From Legionella fallonii LLAP-10 (GTDB lineage: Bacteria > Pseudomonadota > Gammaproteobacteria > Legionellales > Legionellaceae), in contig NZ_LN614827.1 of the NCBI RefSeq assembly GCF_000953135.1, positions 3,767,501 to 3,831,500 of the forward strand: DNA of 64,000 nucleotides, given 5' to 3'. Shown here piece after piece: positions 63,742 to 64,000 of the stretch. Both the position numbers and the translations under genes were made by a program. The notes beneath the pieces were generated by a model. That model worked only from the letters and a program-made list of their open reading frames with translations, was not told the origin of the DNA and made no database searches. How positions within the stretch are numbered: position 1 is the first letter of the stretch; each line of letters opens with the position of its first letter.

Positions 63742-64000
63742 ATGACTTGCTTGTTTTGCAAAATTGCTCAAGGTGAAATTCCTGCTACTGTAGTTTATCA
63801 AGACAATGATATAATGGCCTTTCGTGATATTAGACCACAAGCACCTACGCACATACTGATTATCCCCAAGCAGCATATTGCAACAATCAATGACTGTGAC
63901 GATGATGATAGTCAGCTTCTGGGATCGATGATTTTAAGAGCAAAGAAATTAGCTCAGTCTGAAGGACTTAGTGATGTAGGATACCGATTAGTTTTTAATA
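63742..64000 (+). CDS. HIT-family protein (HinT-like), 5' part
   Basis: This is the first 86 codons, cut by the window end. The start is MTCLFCKIAQGEIPATVVYQ, followed by IMAFRDIRPQAPTHILIIPK, as in HinT purine-nucleoside phosphoramidases. The HxHxH triad itself lies beyond the window. It diverges from ppa over about 230 bases. Confidence 0.92.
   Translation, partial: MTCLFCKIAQGEIPATVVYQDNDIMAFRDIRPQAPTHILIIPKQHIATINDCDDDDSQLLGSMILRAKKLAQSEGLSDVGYRLVFN

Noticed and set aside
1-64000. CRISPR arrays, tRNA or rRNA genes, complete insertion sequences
   Set aside because: No regularly spaced direct repeats, tRNA-like cloverleaf or transposase frame was recognised.

Overview
The window reads as chromosomal DNA of a Legionella species or close relative (Gammaproteobacteria). 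It is AT-rich and gene-dense. Ordinary gamma-proteobacterial housekeeping genes (dnaX-ybaB-recR, ybbAP/tesA, trmL, ppa, corC-like, thiM, HIT) alternate with long, mostly helical or coiled-coil proteins without signal peptides that resemble Dot/Icm effectors. The genus is inferred from this overall style; no rRNA or tRNA gene was recognised.

Layout. 1-4.4 kb: dnaX tail, ybaB, recR, a DUF547 protein and a membrane sulfatase-type hydrolase, all on the plus strand. 4.5-7.7 kb: an unknown helical protein, a response regulator lacking its phosphorylation Asp, and a CheD-like protein. 7.8-13.6 kb: a complete RND efflux operon (permease, adaptor, outer-membrane factor). 13.7-22.6 kb: a YjdM-type zinc-ribbon protein, a possible clan-CD cysteine peptidase, the ybbA-ybbP ABC pair divergent from tesA, a seven-repeat propeller-like protein, an SDR and a HAD phosphatase. 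22.8-31.1 kb: an effector-like island with an alpha/beta hydrolase, a coiled-coil membrane protein and a divergent 1681-residue P-loop protein. 31-45 kb: a diguanylate cyclase, GIY-YIG protein, periplasmic solute-binding protein, an NTAN1/CheD-like membrane protein, a NagA-like deacetylase, a YopT/C58-like protease with a repeat tail, a GNAT, an AlkA-type glycosylase, a hotdog thioesterase, a JmjC/cupin-like protein with an altered metal site, and several gene remnants. 45-54 kb: a nucleoside deaminase, umuDC, an MFS transporter, an LRAT/NlpC-like protein split by a coiled coil, an AhpD-like protein, a glutathionyl-hydroquinone reductase, trmL and two tiny genes. 54-64 kb: a PfkB kinase, thiM, a frameshifted multicopper oxidase fused to a CopB-type outer-membrane domain, a DUF1810 protein, a secreted protein, a CorC-like protein, ppa and the start of a HIT gene.

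The most unusual content is (i) the CopA-CopB fusion with a one-base frameshift; (ii) several proteins in which I can pick out a Cys-His or Cys-His-Asp pattern of an amidase, deamidase or protease fold (7.1, 14.2, 33.6, 36.8 and 49.4 kb), consistent with a repertoire of host-modifying enzymes; and (iii) gene remnants and dispersed short repeats showing turnover between the core blocks. All functional calls come from reading motifs by eye; no database search was run.
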